64,000 nt of DNA from Bradyrhizobium sp. AZCC 1721 (GCF_036924715.1 NZ_JAZHSB010000001.1:1789001-1853000); one strand, 5' to 3'. Shown: positions 1 through 7,963, numbered from the stretch's first letter. Notes: a model not told the origin generated them from the sequence alone. Numbers and translations are program-made.

Positions 1-1050
1 ATATTGATTGCGACCGATGCGTGGCATCCGCAGGTGAACGGTGTCGTCCGCACGCTGACGTCGCTGGCGCGCAGCGCCGCTGCGCTCGATGCCGATATCA
101 GCTTCCTCACCCCAGACGGGTTTCCTTCCCTCGGCGTGCCGACCTATCCCGGCTTACGCGTCGCGCTGCCGAACCGGCGCGAGATCGCGCGACGGATCGA
201 AGAGGCGGCGCCCGACGCGATCCATATCGCAACCGAGGGGCCGATCGGCTGGATGGTGCGCGCCTATTGCCGGCGCCGCAAGCTTTCGTTCACCACGTCC
301 TATACGACGCGCTTTCCCGAATATATCGCCGTCCGCACCGGGCTGCCGGCCGCCGTCGGCTATGCGGTGCTGCGGCAGTTTCATGCCGCGTCTTCCACGG
401 TCATGGTCGCCACCGACTCGCTGCGGCAGGAACTTACTGGGCGGGGCTTTCGGAAACTTGGCTTCTGGACGCGCGGCGTCGACACCGAATTGTTCAACCC
501 GCATAATCCTGCGACGCTCGATCTGCCGCGGCCGATCTTCATGACGATGGGCCGCGTCGCGGTGGAGAAGAATCTCGATGCGTTTCTGTCGCTCGACCTG
601 CCGGGATCGAAAGTGGTTGTCGGCGACGGACCGCAGAAGGCGCAGCTCGCGCAAAAATACCCTGACGCAATTTTCCTCGGCGAGAAGAAGGGCGCGGAGT
701 TGACCGCGCATCTGGCCGCCGCCGACGTCTTCGTATTTCCGAGCCTTACCGACACGTTCGGCGTCGTGCAGCTTGAGGCATTGGCCTGCGGCACCCCGGT
801 CGCGGCATTCCCGGTCACCGGGCCAAAGGACGTCATTGCCGATCATCCGATCGGCGCGCTCGACACCGATCTGCGCAGCGCGTGCTTGCGCGCGCTGCCG
901 ATGTCGCGCGAGGCCTGCCGGAATTTTGCACTGGCGCGCTCCTGGGAAAACAGCGCGCGGCAGTTCCTCGGCAATCTGACCGCGCTGCAGCCGAGTCGCG
1001 TGTTGCGACCGGTGCGCCGGGTGCCTGCCGCGAGCGCCGTGCAGGGCTGA
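1..1050 (+). CDS. Glycosyltransferase family 4 (GT-B), 5' end cut by window edge
   Basis: Probable cytoplasmic, membrane-associated glycosyltransferase that moves a sugar (mannose or glucose type) from a nucleotide sugar to a lipid or glycan acceptor. The open frame runs through base 1, reading I-L-I-A-T-D-A-W-H-P-Q, so the true ATG lies a few codons outside the window. The N-terminal HPQVNGVVRT segment is typical of the GDP-mannose-dependent mannosyltransferase (MgtA/PimB-like) branch. The C-terminal nucleotide-sugar domain has a GRVAVEKNLD segment and a TDTFGVVQLEALACG segment, where the first acid of the usual E-x7-E motif is Asp. pmtA follows after 60 bases, so a role in membrane glycolipid synthesis is plausible, but the acceptor cannot be told from sequence. 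Confidence 0.85.
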   Translation: MLIATDAWHPQVNGVVRTLTSLARSAAALDADISFLTPDGFPSLGVPTYPGLRVALPNRREIARRIEEAAPDAIHIATEGPIGWMVRAYCRRRKLSFTTSYTTRFPEYIAVRTGLPAAVGYAVLRQFHAASSTVMVATDSLRQELTGRGFRKLGFWTRGVDTELFNPHNPATLDLPRPIFMTMGRVAVEKNLDAFLSLDLPGSKVVVGDGPQKAQLAQKYPDAIFLGEKKGAELTAHLAAADVFVFPSLTDTFGVVQLEALACGTPVAAFPVTGPKDVIADHPIGALDTDLRSACLRALPMSREACRNFALARSWENSARQFLGNLTALQPSRVLRPVRRVPAASAVQG

Positions 1051-1110
1051 ACCGAAAAGTTCGACCATCAACGCAAGTCATACGCGTGAGACGAGAAGGC
1101 AGAACCAACC

Positions 1111-1800
1111 ATGGCAGACATCATCAAGCTTGACGGTACCAGATCCCTGGATTTCGACCGCGAAACGGTCGAGCAGGCCTACGATCGCTGGGCGCCGGTT
1201 TACGACCTCGTGTTCGGGGGCGTGTTCAGCAAGGGCCGCAAGGCGGCGATCCAGGCGACCAACAAGATCGGCGGCCGCGTGCTCGAGGTCGGCGTCGGCA
1301 CCGGCATTTCGCTGCCGCTATACGCGCCGCATCTGCGCATCTTCGGCACCGACATTTCGGAAGCGATGCTGCAGAAGGCGAAGAAGCGCGTCGATGAACT
1401 CGGCCTGAAGAACGTCGAGGGCCTTGCCGTCATGGACGCCGAGAATCTCGAATTCCCCGACGATTGCTTCGACGTGGTGATGGCGCAGTATGTGGTCACT
1501 GCCGTGCCGAACCCCGAAAAAGCACTCGACGAATTCGCCCGCGTGCTGCGGCCGGGCGGCGAACTCATCATCCTCACCCGCGTCAGCGCCGATGCCGGCA
1601 TGCGCCGCTTCATCGAGCAGCGGCTGCAGCCGGTGGTGCGTCCGCTCGGCTTCCGCACCGCCGAATTCGCCTGGTCGCGCTATGCGCAATGGCTGGCGGG
1701 CGCGCGCGGCATGGAGCTGGCGGAGCGCCGCCTGGTGCCGCCGCTCGGTCACTTCTCGCTGGTGCGCTTTCGGAAAATCGACGTCGCCGCGGCTGCCTGA
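1111..1800 (+). CDS. pmtA: Phosphatidylethanolamine N-methyltransferase-like SAM methyltransferase
   Basis: Class I SAM-dependent methyltransferase of 229 residues. PmtA enzymes methylate phosphatidylethanolamine stepwise towards phosphatidylcholine at the inner membrane, a pathway well known in rhizobia. The SAM loop VLEVGVGTG lies at residues 57-65, the acidic end of strand 2 is in FGTDIS, and the post-motif AQYVVTAVPNPEKAL and LRPGGELIIL segments are in the expected order. The size fits PmtA, and the C-terminal SLVRFRKI end is typical. Bradyrhizobium has several paralogs, so the exact number of methyl transfers is uncertain. A phosphatidylserine decarboxylase, which makes the substrate, lies 2.8 kb downstream. 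Confidence 0.75.
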   Translation: MADIIKLDGTRSLDFDRETVEQAYDRWAPVYDLVFGGVFSKGRKAAIQATNKIGGRVLEVGVGTGISLPLYAPHLRIFGTDISEAMLQKAKKRVDELGLKNVEGLAVMDAENLEFPDDCFDVVMAQYVVTAVPNPEKALDEFARVLRPGGELIILTRVSADAGMRRFIEQRLQPVVRPLGFRTAEFAWSRYAQWLAGARGMELAERRLVPPLGHFSLVRFRKIDVAAAA

Positions 1801-1840
1801 CGCGCCCTGATCGCCGTTGCGCCATCGCGCCGCTGCGAAC

Positions 1841-1870
1841 TGTCACATGTCATTATCATGATGTCACATG
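1841..1870. repeat. Spaced 9-bp direct repeat TGTCACATG
   Basis: TGTCACATG occurs at 1841-1849 and again at 1862-1870, exactly 21 bases apart (two helical turns), 50-80 bases upstream of the start of the next gene. The spacing suggests a tandem regulator site, but no known regulator was matched. Confidence 0.35.
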
Positions 1871-1920
1871 CCGGACATCGAATCTCAGTAGAACGATCCC
1901 ATCGCAATTTGGGGGAGAAC

Positions 1921-2538
1921 ATGATCAAGAACTTTCTGCAGGAACTGCGTACCCAGCGCTGGGACGACCATCGCTACTATCACCACAGCCGCATCAACCA
2001 GTCGCTGCACTTCGTCAGCGCGGCGAGCTTCCTGTTCGCCTACGCGATGCTGTTCTTCGATCCCGTGGTTTCGGCGCTGGTCGGCTGGCTGGTCTCGATG
2101 ACGACGCGGCAGGCCGGCCACTTCTTCTTCGAGCCGCGCGGCTACGACCACGTCAACCAGGCGACCCACGAGCACAAGGAAGAGATCAAGGTCGGCTACA
2201 ATCTGCAGCGCAAGGTCGTGCTGATGACGATCTGGGCGCTGTCGCCGCTGGTCCTGTATCTCGACCCGACCTTGTTCGGCCTGTTCACGCCCTGGACGTC
2301 GCCTGCGGACTTCATGCGGCAGGTCGCCAAGATCTGGCTTGCGGTCGGCATCGGCGGGCTGTTGTTCCGCACTGTCCATCTGTTTTTCATCCGCGACGTC
2401 GAGACCGGTCTGGTCTGGATGACCAAGATCCTCACCGACCCCTTCAGCGACCTGAAGCTGTACTACAAGGCGCCGCTGGCTCTCATGAAGGGCGAGCTGA
2501 TCGATCCGGGTCTGGAGAAGCACGTCAAGCACGCGTGA
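1921..2538 (+). CDS. Small multi-pass membrane protein, possibly Mpo1-like
   Basis: A 205-residue protein of unassigned function. ATG 1921 is chosen over an upstream in-frame ATG because a strong GGGGGAG ribosome site sits 4 nt before it. Three to four hydrophobic stretches (about residues 30-60, 92-112 and 125-150) indicate an inner-membrane protein. The N-terminal arrangement YHHSRINQSLHF, then a hydrophobic helix, then a GW segment and RQAGHFFFE resembles the N..H / GW..Q..GH..FE pattern of the DUF962/Mpo1 family of iron-dependent lipid dioxygenases. That resemblance is my own reading and is not certain. His21, His22, His30 and His67 would be the candidate metal ligands. The phospholipid genes around it are compatible with a lipid role. 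Confidence 0.65.
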   Translation: MIKNFLQELRTQRWDDHRYYHHSRINQSLHFVSAASFLFAYAMLFFDPVVSALVGWLVSMTTRQAGHFFFEPRGYDHVNQATHEHKEEIKVGYNLQRKVVLMTIWALSPLVLYLDPTLFGLFTPWTSPADFMRQVAKIWLAVGIGGLLFRTVHLFFIRDVETGLVWMTKILTDPFSDLKLYYKAPLALMKGELIDPGLEKHVKHA

Positions 2539-2563
2539 TTGTCGCGGCTTGATCCAGCGAGGC

Positions 2564-2667
2564 GTCATGGCCGGGCTTGTCCCGGCCATCCACGTTCTTG
2601 GGCACCAGCAATCTGCAATGTCAGTAGCAAGAAAGACGTGGATGGCCGGGACAAGCCCGGCCATGAC
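2564..2667. repeat. Palindromic intergenic repeat, long arms
   Basis: Perfect inverted repeat with 32-bp arms at 2564-2595 and 2636-2667, beginning GTCATGGCCGGGCTTGTCCC, with a 40-base spacer. It is one of the dispersed palindromes seen throughout Bradyrhizobium genomes, and it would form a very stable hairpin downstream of the preceding gene. Confidence 0.85.
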
Positions 2668-2702
2668 GAAAGAGTCGATCGATATGCTACGAACTCTCAG
2701 CC

Positions 2703-2852
2703 CGTCATTGCGAGCGAAGCGACTCGTCCGCCGTAGCTTTAGCGAAGGCGGAAGCAATCCATCTCTCCGCGCGGGGATACATGGATTGCTTCGTCGCGGA
2801 GCCTGTCATCGGGCGGCGCTTCGCGCTGACCCGTTGGCTCCTCGCAATGACG
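2703..2852. repeat. Dispersed repeat, family with CGTCATTGCGAG ends (copy 1)
   Basis: Element bounded by CGTCATTGCGAG at the left and CTCGCAATGACG at the right, with internal GAAGCAATCCAT and ATGGATTGCTTC segments that pair with each other. Related copies lie at 60361-60444 and 61190-61285. Together with the previous palindrome it fills the 358-base gap between two convergent genes. No gene is visible here. Confidence 0.8.
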
Positions 2853-2896
2853 AGAGTGGTCAAGATCAGGCGATGATGGCAGACGGAAGCGCGTTC

Positions 2897-4561
2897 CTAG
2901 CGCCGAAGCCTCTTGGCGAGCATCTCCCGCAGAATCCGCCGCTTGATATCCTTGTTCGTCAGCGAGCCATCATGCCACCACCAGCCGTCGCGCTTCATCT
3001 TCTCGCTGGCCGCGATAAACCGGTCGACCACCTCAGCGAAATCCGCATCCGTGTAGTTGAGGCTGAAGATCAGCCGGCCGGTGCCGACCCAGCTCAGCGC
3101 CAACCCTTCGGCACGCAGGTAGTATTGCAGCATCCAGTTGTAGCGGGACGGCTCGGTATATTGCACCGTCCAGATCGAGGAGATGTTGCTGACGCGGACC
3201 GGCAGATCCTGCGCGGCCAGCCGCTCGTTCAGCGCCTTGGCGCGGCCGTTCCAGGTCTCGTCGAGCCCCTGGTAGACGGCATTGAAATTCGGGCTGGCGA
3301 GGCGGCTGAGGAATTCGTCCATCGCCGTCATCACGTAAGGGTGCGAATTGAAGGTGCCGCGGGCAAAGCAGACGTCGGCGGGGCGATCGTCGCGGAAGCG
3401 CCGCATCAAGTCCTTGGCGCCGCAGACCACGCCGACCGGCAAGCCGCCGGCGAGGCTCTTGCCGTAGGTCACCATGTCGGCGCGCACGCCGAAATATTCC
3501 TGGGCTCCGCCGGCGGCGAGGCGGAAGCCGACGAAGACTTCGTCGAAGATCAAGACGATGCCGCGTTGGGTGCAAACCTCGCGCAATTTCTTCAACCAGT
3601 CGGTATAGGCCGCACGATCGAACGCGCCTTTTCGCGAACTGTCGACGAGTGCGGAATCGCCCGGCGCGTTGGCGTTCGGATGCAACGCCTGCAAGGGATT
3701 GACCAGCACGCAGGCGATGTCCTTGCGCGTGCGCAGCACATGCAGCGTGCGCTCCGACATGTCGGCGAGCGTATAGGTCTCATGCGGCGAAACCGGATTG
3801 CCGACGCCGGGCTGCACGTCGCCCCACCATCCGTGATAGGCGCCGGCAAAGCGAACCAGATGCGAGCGTTTGGTGTGATAGCGCGCCAGTCGCACCGCCT
3901 GCATGACGGCCTCGGTGCCGGACATGTGGAACGAGACTTCGTCGAGGCCGGAAATCTCGCACAGCCGGCGGACGTTGTCGGTGATGACGGGGTGATAGGG
4001 GCCGAGCACAGGACCCAGCGCGCGGGCGCGCTTTTCGGCTTCCGTGATGCACTCCTTGTAGAAGTCGTTGCCGAAAATGTTGACGCCGTAGGAGCCGGTC
4101 AGGTCGTAGAAGATGTTGCCGTCGACATCGGTGACGGTGACGCCGGCGGAAGACTGCATGAAGGCGCCGGTGCCGAGATTTTCGCGCACCAGCCGGCTGT
4201 ACTGGAACGGGACGCGGTAGGTTTCCGTAAACTGCAGGTCGGAGATGTGCGTCGCGGCCTCGGCCGTCATCTGCCGGCCCTTGGCGTAGCGCTCCTCATA
4301 GAGGCAGGCGAGCCGGAAGAAGGCGTCCTGCCGCTGCATGGCGACATCGCTGGGCGCGCCGTCGGAAGCGAAGAAATTATCGATATCGAATTCGTAGTGC
4401 GGCACCAGCCGCGCGACCATCTTGGACATTTTGGAATGCCCGGTCAGCGAGCGGTGCTTTGCGCGCGACAGCGCCAGCCGCGCCTGCAATTTGGGGAACA
4501 CTGCCGCGGCGCCAGCAACCGCAGCGGCGGACAGGGAAAGAATCGGAAGGGACGAATCCAT
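2897..4561 (-). CDS. Class III PLP-dependent aminotransferase
   Basis: A fold-type I PLP enzyme related to glutamate-1-semialdehyde aminomutase, 554 residues from ATG 4561. The core has the PLP-phosphate region HMSGTEAVMQAVRLAR, the cofactor-contacting LIFDEVFVGFR and the lysine of VTYGKSLAGGLPVG (about Lys368), which forms the Schiff base. About 100 residues precede the usual start of the fold, including a hydrophobic stretch (PILSLSAAAVAGAAAVF) that may act as a membrane anchor. The start is uncertain: ATG 4561 has only a weak CAGG ribosome site, and Met codons at 4429 and 4420 have none. The gene is divergent from psd with overlapping start codons, which hints at a shared role in lipid head-group chemistry. 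The substrate is unknown. Confidence 0.85.
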   Translation of the reverse strand: MDSSLPILSLSAAAVAGAAAVFPKLQARLALSRAKHRSLTGHSKMSKMVARLVPHYEFDIDNFFASDGAPSDVAMQRQDAFFRLACLYEERYAKGRQMTAEAATHISDLQFTETYRVPFQYSRLVRENLGTGAFMQSSAGVTVTDVDGNIFYDLTGSYGVNIFGNDFYKECITEAEKRARALGPVLGPYHPVITDNVRRLCEISGLDEVSFHMSGTEAVMQAVRLARYHTKRSHLVRFAGAYHGWWGDVQPGVGNPVSPHETYTLADMSERTLHVLRTRKDIACVLVNPLQALHPNANAPGDSALVDSSRKGAFDRAAYTDWLKKLREVCTQRGIVLIFDEVFVGFRLAAGGAQEYFGVRADMVTYGKSLAGGLPVGVVCGAKDLMRRFRDDRPADVCFARGTFNSHPYVMTAMDEFLSRLASPNFNAVYQGLDETWNGRAKALNERLAAQDLPVRVSNISSIWTVQYTEPSRYNWMLQYYLRAEGLALSWVGTGRLIFSLNYTDADFAEVVDRFIAASEKMKRDGWWWHDGSLTNKDIKRRILREMLAKRLRR

Positions 4562-5465
4562 GCCTGAAGCGCTAGCCAATCCTGCTGACAGATTGATGAC
4601 AGTCCGGCGCCTGATCGCCCGCTTCACCCAGCAGGAGGACCTCAATTTCCTTCTGACCAACCGGGTCCCGCGGGCGGCGCTGACCCGCTTCATGGGCTGG
4701 TTCAGCAAGATCGAAAATCCGCTCGTGCGTGATTTCTCGATTGGCTGCTGGCGGCTGTTTTCCGATCTTGATCTGTCGGAAGCCAAGAAAGCCGAATTCA
4801 AGAGCCTGCACGATTGCTTTACGCGCGAGCTGCGCCCGGGGCTGCGGCCGGCGGATCCCGACCCGCACGTCGTCGTCAGCCCGTCCGACGGTATCATCGG
4901 CGCGTTCGGCAAGATCGCCGATACCGAGCTGTTTCAGATCAAGGGCGCGCCTTACTCGCTGATCGACCTGCTCGGCGATCCCGCGCTGGTCGAGCAGCAT
5001 CGCAACGGCCGATTCCTGACGCTCAGGCTGACGTCGAGCATGTATCACCGCTTTCACGCGCCGTATGACGCCACGATCAAGAGGGTGACATTTATCCACG
5101 GCGATGTCTGGAACGTCAATCCGATCGCGCTGAAGCGGGTCGAGCGTCTGTTCTGCAAGAACGAGCGCGCCGTGCTGCAGGCGCGGTTGCCATCGGGCGA
5201 GGCGCTGACGCTGGTACCGGTTGCCGCCATTCTCGTCGCCAGCATCCGCCTGCATTTCCTCGATGTCACACTCAACGCGCAGAGCAGGGGACCGGTGGAC
5301 TTCGCCTGCCTTGCGCGGGTCAAGAAAGGCGACGAGCTCGGCTGGTTCGAGCACGGCTCGACCATCATCGTGCTGGCGCCGGAGAATTTCGAATTTTGCG
5401 ACAACGTCGCGGAGGGCGGGCGCATCCGCGCCGGCGAACGACTGTTGCGAAAGCCGCAGGTTTAA
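4560..5465 (+). CDS. psd: Phosphatidylserine decarboxylase proenzyme
   Basis: Membrane-bound, pyruvoyl-dependent decarboxylase that makes phosphatidylethanolamine from phosphatidylserine. At 301 residues it belongs to the long E. coli-like class rather than the short class (about 230 residues) commonly paired with pssA in rhizobia. The self-cleavage site is the GS pair of FEHGSTIIVL, Ser267 becoming the pyruvoyl group. The conserved SPSDGIIGAFG and YHRFHAPYDA segments supply the catalytic Asp and His residues. ATG 4560 has a good GAAGGGA ribosome site 8 bases upstream and shares two bases with the start codon of the opposite aminotransferase. It is likely to feed PmtA, encoded nearby. It could instead be a second, specialised decarboxylase. 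Confidence 0.88.
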   Translation: MPEALANPADRLMTVRRLIARFTQQEDLNFLLTNRVPRAALTRFMGWFSKIENPLVRDFSIGCWRLFSDLDLSEAKKAEFKSLHDCFTRELRPGLRPADPDPHVVVSPSDGIIGAFGKIADTELFQIKGAPYSLIDLLGDPALVEQHRNGRFLTLRLTSSMYHRFHAPYDATIKRVTFIHGDVWNVNPIALKRVERLFCKNERAVLQARLPSGEALTLVPVAAILVASIRLHFLDVTLNAQSRGPVDFACLARVKKGDELGWFEHGSTIIVLAPENFEFCDNVAEGGRIRAGERLLRKPQV

Positions 5466-5533
5466 GCTCGATTCTCGGAACTATTGTCTCTATATGCTCG
5501 CGGTCGCAGTTGCGAAAAAGCGGGAAGAGATAG

Positions 5534-6046
5534 ATGGCGAGAGCGCCTGTCATGGCGGCAGGAGGAATCGTGTTGCGGCAGGCGGAGCCGCCGCTGATCG
5601 CCGTGGTGCGCCTGCGCAAGCGCAATGAATGGGTCTTGCCGAAGGGCAAGCTCGACGACGGCGAGACGCCGCGCGCCGCTGCCGAACGCGAGGTGATGGA
5701 AGAAACCGGGCACGACGTTGCCGTGCATGAATTTCTGGGTACGCTGGCCTATGAATCGCGCGGCGGCGCCAAGGTGGTGCATTACTGGCGCATGGAGGCG
5801 GGTGATCTGCCCACGCGCACACCGATGCGCGACGTGAAGGCGGTGGACTGGCTGCCGCTCGCCGACGCCGTCAAACGGCTGTCGCGCGGCTATGAGCGCG
5901 CGTTTCTGGAAAATGTCGGGCCGATCGCAATGGCAGCGGCGAATGGTGTGGAAGGCGTAGCGTTGCCGATGTCGGTGCACCCTGTCGAGGTGCCCCAAGC
6001 CCAGCGTGTGGGCTTTCTTCAAAATCTGCTTCGGTTATTCCGCTAA
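5534..6046 (+). CDS. Nudix hydrolase
   Basis: A 170-residue cytoplasmic hydrolase cleaving a nucleoside diphosphate linked to another moiety. The Nudix box spans residues 38-60, starting GKLDDGE and continuing REVMEETG, with all metal-binding Glu residues present. The PKGKLDDGE lead-in resembles diadenosine polyphosphate or diphosphoinositol polyphosphate hydrolases of alphaproteobacteria, but the substrate cannot be fixed from sequence. It follows psd after 68 bases on the same strand and is followed by a dispersed repeat. Confidence 0.88.
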   Translation: MARAPVMAAGGIVLRQAEPPLIAVVRLRKRNEWVLPKGKLDDGETPRAAAEREVMEETGHDVAVHEFLGTLAYESRGGAKVVHYWRMEAGDLPTRTPMRDVKAVDWLPLADAVKRLSRGYERAFLENVGPIAMAAANGVEGVALPMSVHPVEVPQAQRVGFLQNLLRLFR

Positions 6047-6050
6047 CTAG

Positions 6051-6200
6051 TGTCCCGGGCGCGATGCAGCGCGCTCCGGCGATGCGAAGCATCGTCCGGC
6101 AGCGCTGCTTCGCAGAACCGGGACCCACACGCCACCTGGAAAACGTGGACCCCGGCTCTGCGGTGCACCACCGCGTGGCGCACCGCGTCCGGGGAACGTC
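6051..6200. repeat. Dispersed repeat, family TGTCCCGG...CCGGGACC (copy 1)
   Basis: G+C-rich, partly palindromic element starting TGTCCCGGGCGCGATGCAGC and containing CGCAGAACCGGGACCC, with an end resembling GCGTCCGGGGAACG. Recognisably related copies lie at 42773-42885 and 58011-58146. It lies between the Nudix gene and the convergent DUF2147 gene. Confidence 0.8.
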
Positions 6201-6204
6201 CTCA

Positions 6205-6939
6205 TCAGCTCACGCGTTTCCAGGTCTGGCCGCCGCAGAACATGCCGCCGAAGGCGCAGCCCTGGACGCGCAGTGAGCTGGTGCCCTTCAGCGCGATCGT
6301 CGAGTCGTAGTTGCGGCCGCTGTCGGGATCATGAATCCGGCCGGTCCACTTGCTGCCCTGCGGCTTCATGTTGATCAGGATCCTTTCCCCGGTGTTGACG
6401 GAATAGCCGCACAGGTTGGCGCCGCATTGCTCGATGCGCACGTTGCCCTTGTTCTCTTCCGTCGCCCAGACGCCGATCGGCGAGTCGGCAGCGGGCGCTG
6501 CGGCCTCGGCCGGTTGCGGTGCAGGCGCGGCGGCGGCCGGGGCGGGCGGCGGAGGCGGAGCGGGCGGTGCTTCGGTTTGTGCCGGCGTCGCGGCCGCGAC
6601 GGTGGTTTGAGCGGGCGCAGGCGTTGCAGTTGGTGCCGCGGGAGCCGCAGGCTGCGGCGCGGCGGCCTGGGCGGGTGCAGGAGCGGGTGCCGCGGGTTTG
6701 GCCGGCGCGGTCGCGACGACCTCATCGTCGTCCTTGCTCTTCGAGCCCAAGCCCTTGAGGTCGATGTTGCCGAGCGTGCCGTTATAGCCGGGCGCGGTAA
6801 TCTTGATGCAGGAAATGGCGTTGCAGCTGCGCGGCGATTCGACACGAATGCGCTCGCCGTTGATCTGGAGGGTAATGCCGCCCGCATGCGCCGAGGTGGT
6901 GGCCATCAACAATGCGGCGAGGATGTACAGCTTCTTCAT
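6205..6939 (-). CDS. Secreted DUF2147 protein with Pro/Ala linker (paralog A)
   Basis: A 244-residue exported protein. It starts with a signal peptide (MKKLYILAALLMATTSAHAG, cut near residue 19), then a short conserved segment with Cys39 and Cys44 (QINGERIRVES..C....C). Next comes an Ala/Pro-rich linker of about 85 residues, then a C-terminal DUF2147 domain from about residue 152 (SPIGVWATE, ILINMKP, W.GRIHDPDSG.NYDS, RVQGCAFGG). ATG 6939 is preceded by AGGAGG. DUF2147 is a small beta-sandwich of unknown function found in envelope proteins. The divergent neighbour at 7127 has the same three-part layout with the cysteines at the same positions, so the two arose by duplication. Confidence 0.82.
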   Translation of the reverse strand: MKKLYILAALLMATTSAHAGGITLQINGERIRVESPRSCNAISCIKITAPGYNGTLGNIDLKGLGSKSKDDDEVVATAPAKPAAPAPAPAQAAAPQPAAPAAPTATPAPAQTTVAAATPAQTEAPPAPPPPPAPAAAAPAPQPAEAAAPAADSPIGVWATEENKGNVRIEQCGANLCGYSVNTGERILINMKPQGSKWTGRIHDPDSGRNYDSTIALKGTSSLRVQGCAFGGMFCGGQTWKRVS

Positions 6940-7013
6940 GAGAGCCTCCTGAGCGGCTTGTGCGCGGTGGCGGTGAACGTGGCCGGACCCTACGCGGGCA
7001 CAGGGATAAGCTC

Positions 7014-7029
7014 TGTGATGCAGGTCACG
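7014..7029. promoter_or_regulatory. Crp/FNR-type site 1
   Basis: TGTGA-N6-TCACG, a near-perfect match to the TGTGA-N6-TCACA Crp core, in the control region between the two divergent DUF2147 genes. Its centre is 43 bases from site 2, about four helical turns. Confidence 0.5.
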
Positions 7030-7056
7030 AAGCATCAGGCAGCGCCGAAGTGGCTC

Positions 7057-7072
7057 GGTGATTCAAATCACA
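7057..7072. promoter_or_regulatory. Crp/FNR-type site 2
   Basis: GGTGA-N6-TCACA, containing the exact palindrome GTGATT-CA-AATCAC at 7058-7071. It lies 55 bases upstream of the plus-strand DUF2147 gene. The GTGA half-sites fit Crp-like proteins better than the TTG half-sites of FixK/FNR. Confidence 0.5.
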
Positions 7073-7126
7073 TCCAGCCGAAGTTCCCGGCGACTAATTT
7101 TCCGCGATCATCCGCGGGAGGCTTCG

Positions 7127-7951
7127 ATGAAACAGCTTTGTTTTCTCGCCGTGCTGATGCTGCTTGCTTCTTCAGCCCATGCCGGCGCGATTTCATTCAA
7201 GATCGGCAGCCATCGGGTGCACATCGAATCCTCCAGGCATTGCCGTTCGACGTCCTGTGCCTCGATGTCGGTCTCCAGAAGCCTCAACTGGCGCCACAAA
7301 CGCGACCGCCATGGCAATGATCGCGATGGGGCCATGCCGGCGAAGCCTGCACCACAGACGGTTTCGCCGCCTGTGCCGCCATCGGAGCCGCCCAAGGCCA
7401 TCGCCGCGCCCCCGCCGGCCGTCTACACCCCGGCCGCATCGATGACGCAAATCGTCGCGGCGCCACCGCCGCCACTGCCGCCTGCGCCCCCGCCGGCTCA
7501 GCAGGTTTCGATTCCATTGCCGCCGCCGCCACCGCCTGCGAAACCGGCCGAAACTGTCCAGCCTGCGCTACAGGCTGAACGCGTCTCGCGTCAGGCCGAG
7601 GATGAACCTTCGGATTCGCCGATCGGCGACTGGCAAACCGAGGGCAAGGGAAGGGTGCGGATCGGAAAATGCGGCAGTGCGCTGTGCGGCTATGTGCTCA
7701 ATTCATCCTCGAACGAGAAGGGTGAGGCTATTCTGATCAACATGAAGCCGAAGACGGAAAGGCAATGGACCGGCGGCGTCTACAGCCAGGACAGCGGCGA
7801 GACGTATTACGGCACGATGTCGATGAAGAGGATCGATACGCTTCGCGTCGAGGCCTGCGCGTTTCTCCGCTTCTACTGCTCCGGTAACAATTGGAGCCGC
7901 ATCATGCGCCGCGCTGACAGCCTGGTGATGGTGTCCGAGCCGCGCTCATGA
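7127..7951 (+). CDS. Secreted DUF2147 protein with Pro-rich linker (paralog B)
   Basis: A 274-residue exported paralog of the divergent gene at 6205-6939. It has a signal peptide ending SSAHAG and the same Cys39/Cys44 segment (KIGSHRVHIES..C....C). A basic stretch and a proline-rich linker of roughly 100 residues follow, then the DUF2147 domain from about residue 165 (SPIGDWQTE, AILINMKP, W.GGVYSQDSGETYYG, RVEACAF). ATG 7127 is taken because GGGAGG lies just upstream and the signal peptide begins there. The linker is richer in Pro and more charged than that of paralog A, so the copies have diverged mostly there. Function unknown; an envelope or stress role is an inference. Confidence 0.82.
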   Translation: MKQLCFLAVLMLLASSAHAGAISFKIGSHRVHIESSRHCRSTSCASMSVSRSLNWRHKRDRHGNDRDGAMPAKPAPQTVSPPVPPSEPPKAIAAPPPAVYTPAASMTQIVAAPPPPLPPAPPPAQQVSIPLPPPPPPAKPAETVQPALQAERVSRQAEDEPSDSPIGDWQTEGKGRVRIGKCGSALCGYVLNSSSNEKGEAILINMKPKTERQWTGGVYSQDSGETYYGTMSMKRIDTLRVEACAFLRFYCSGNNWSRIMRRADSLVMVSEPRS

Positions 7952-7963
7952 ATGGCTCGCGAA

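Noticed and set aside
2549..4567. A very long open frame opposite the class III aminotransferase
   Set aside because: It is the mirror of a strong high-G+C coding sequence; its product is His/Gly/Ala/Arg-rich with no motif, while the minus strand has a complete enzyme.
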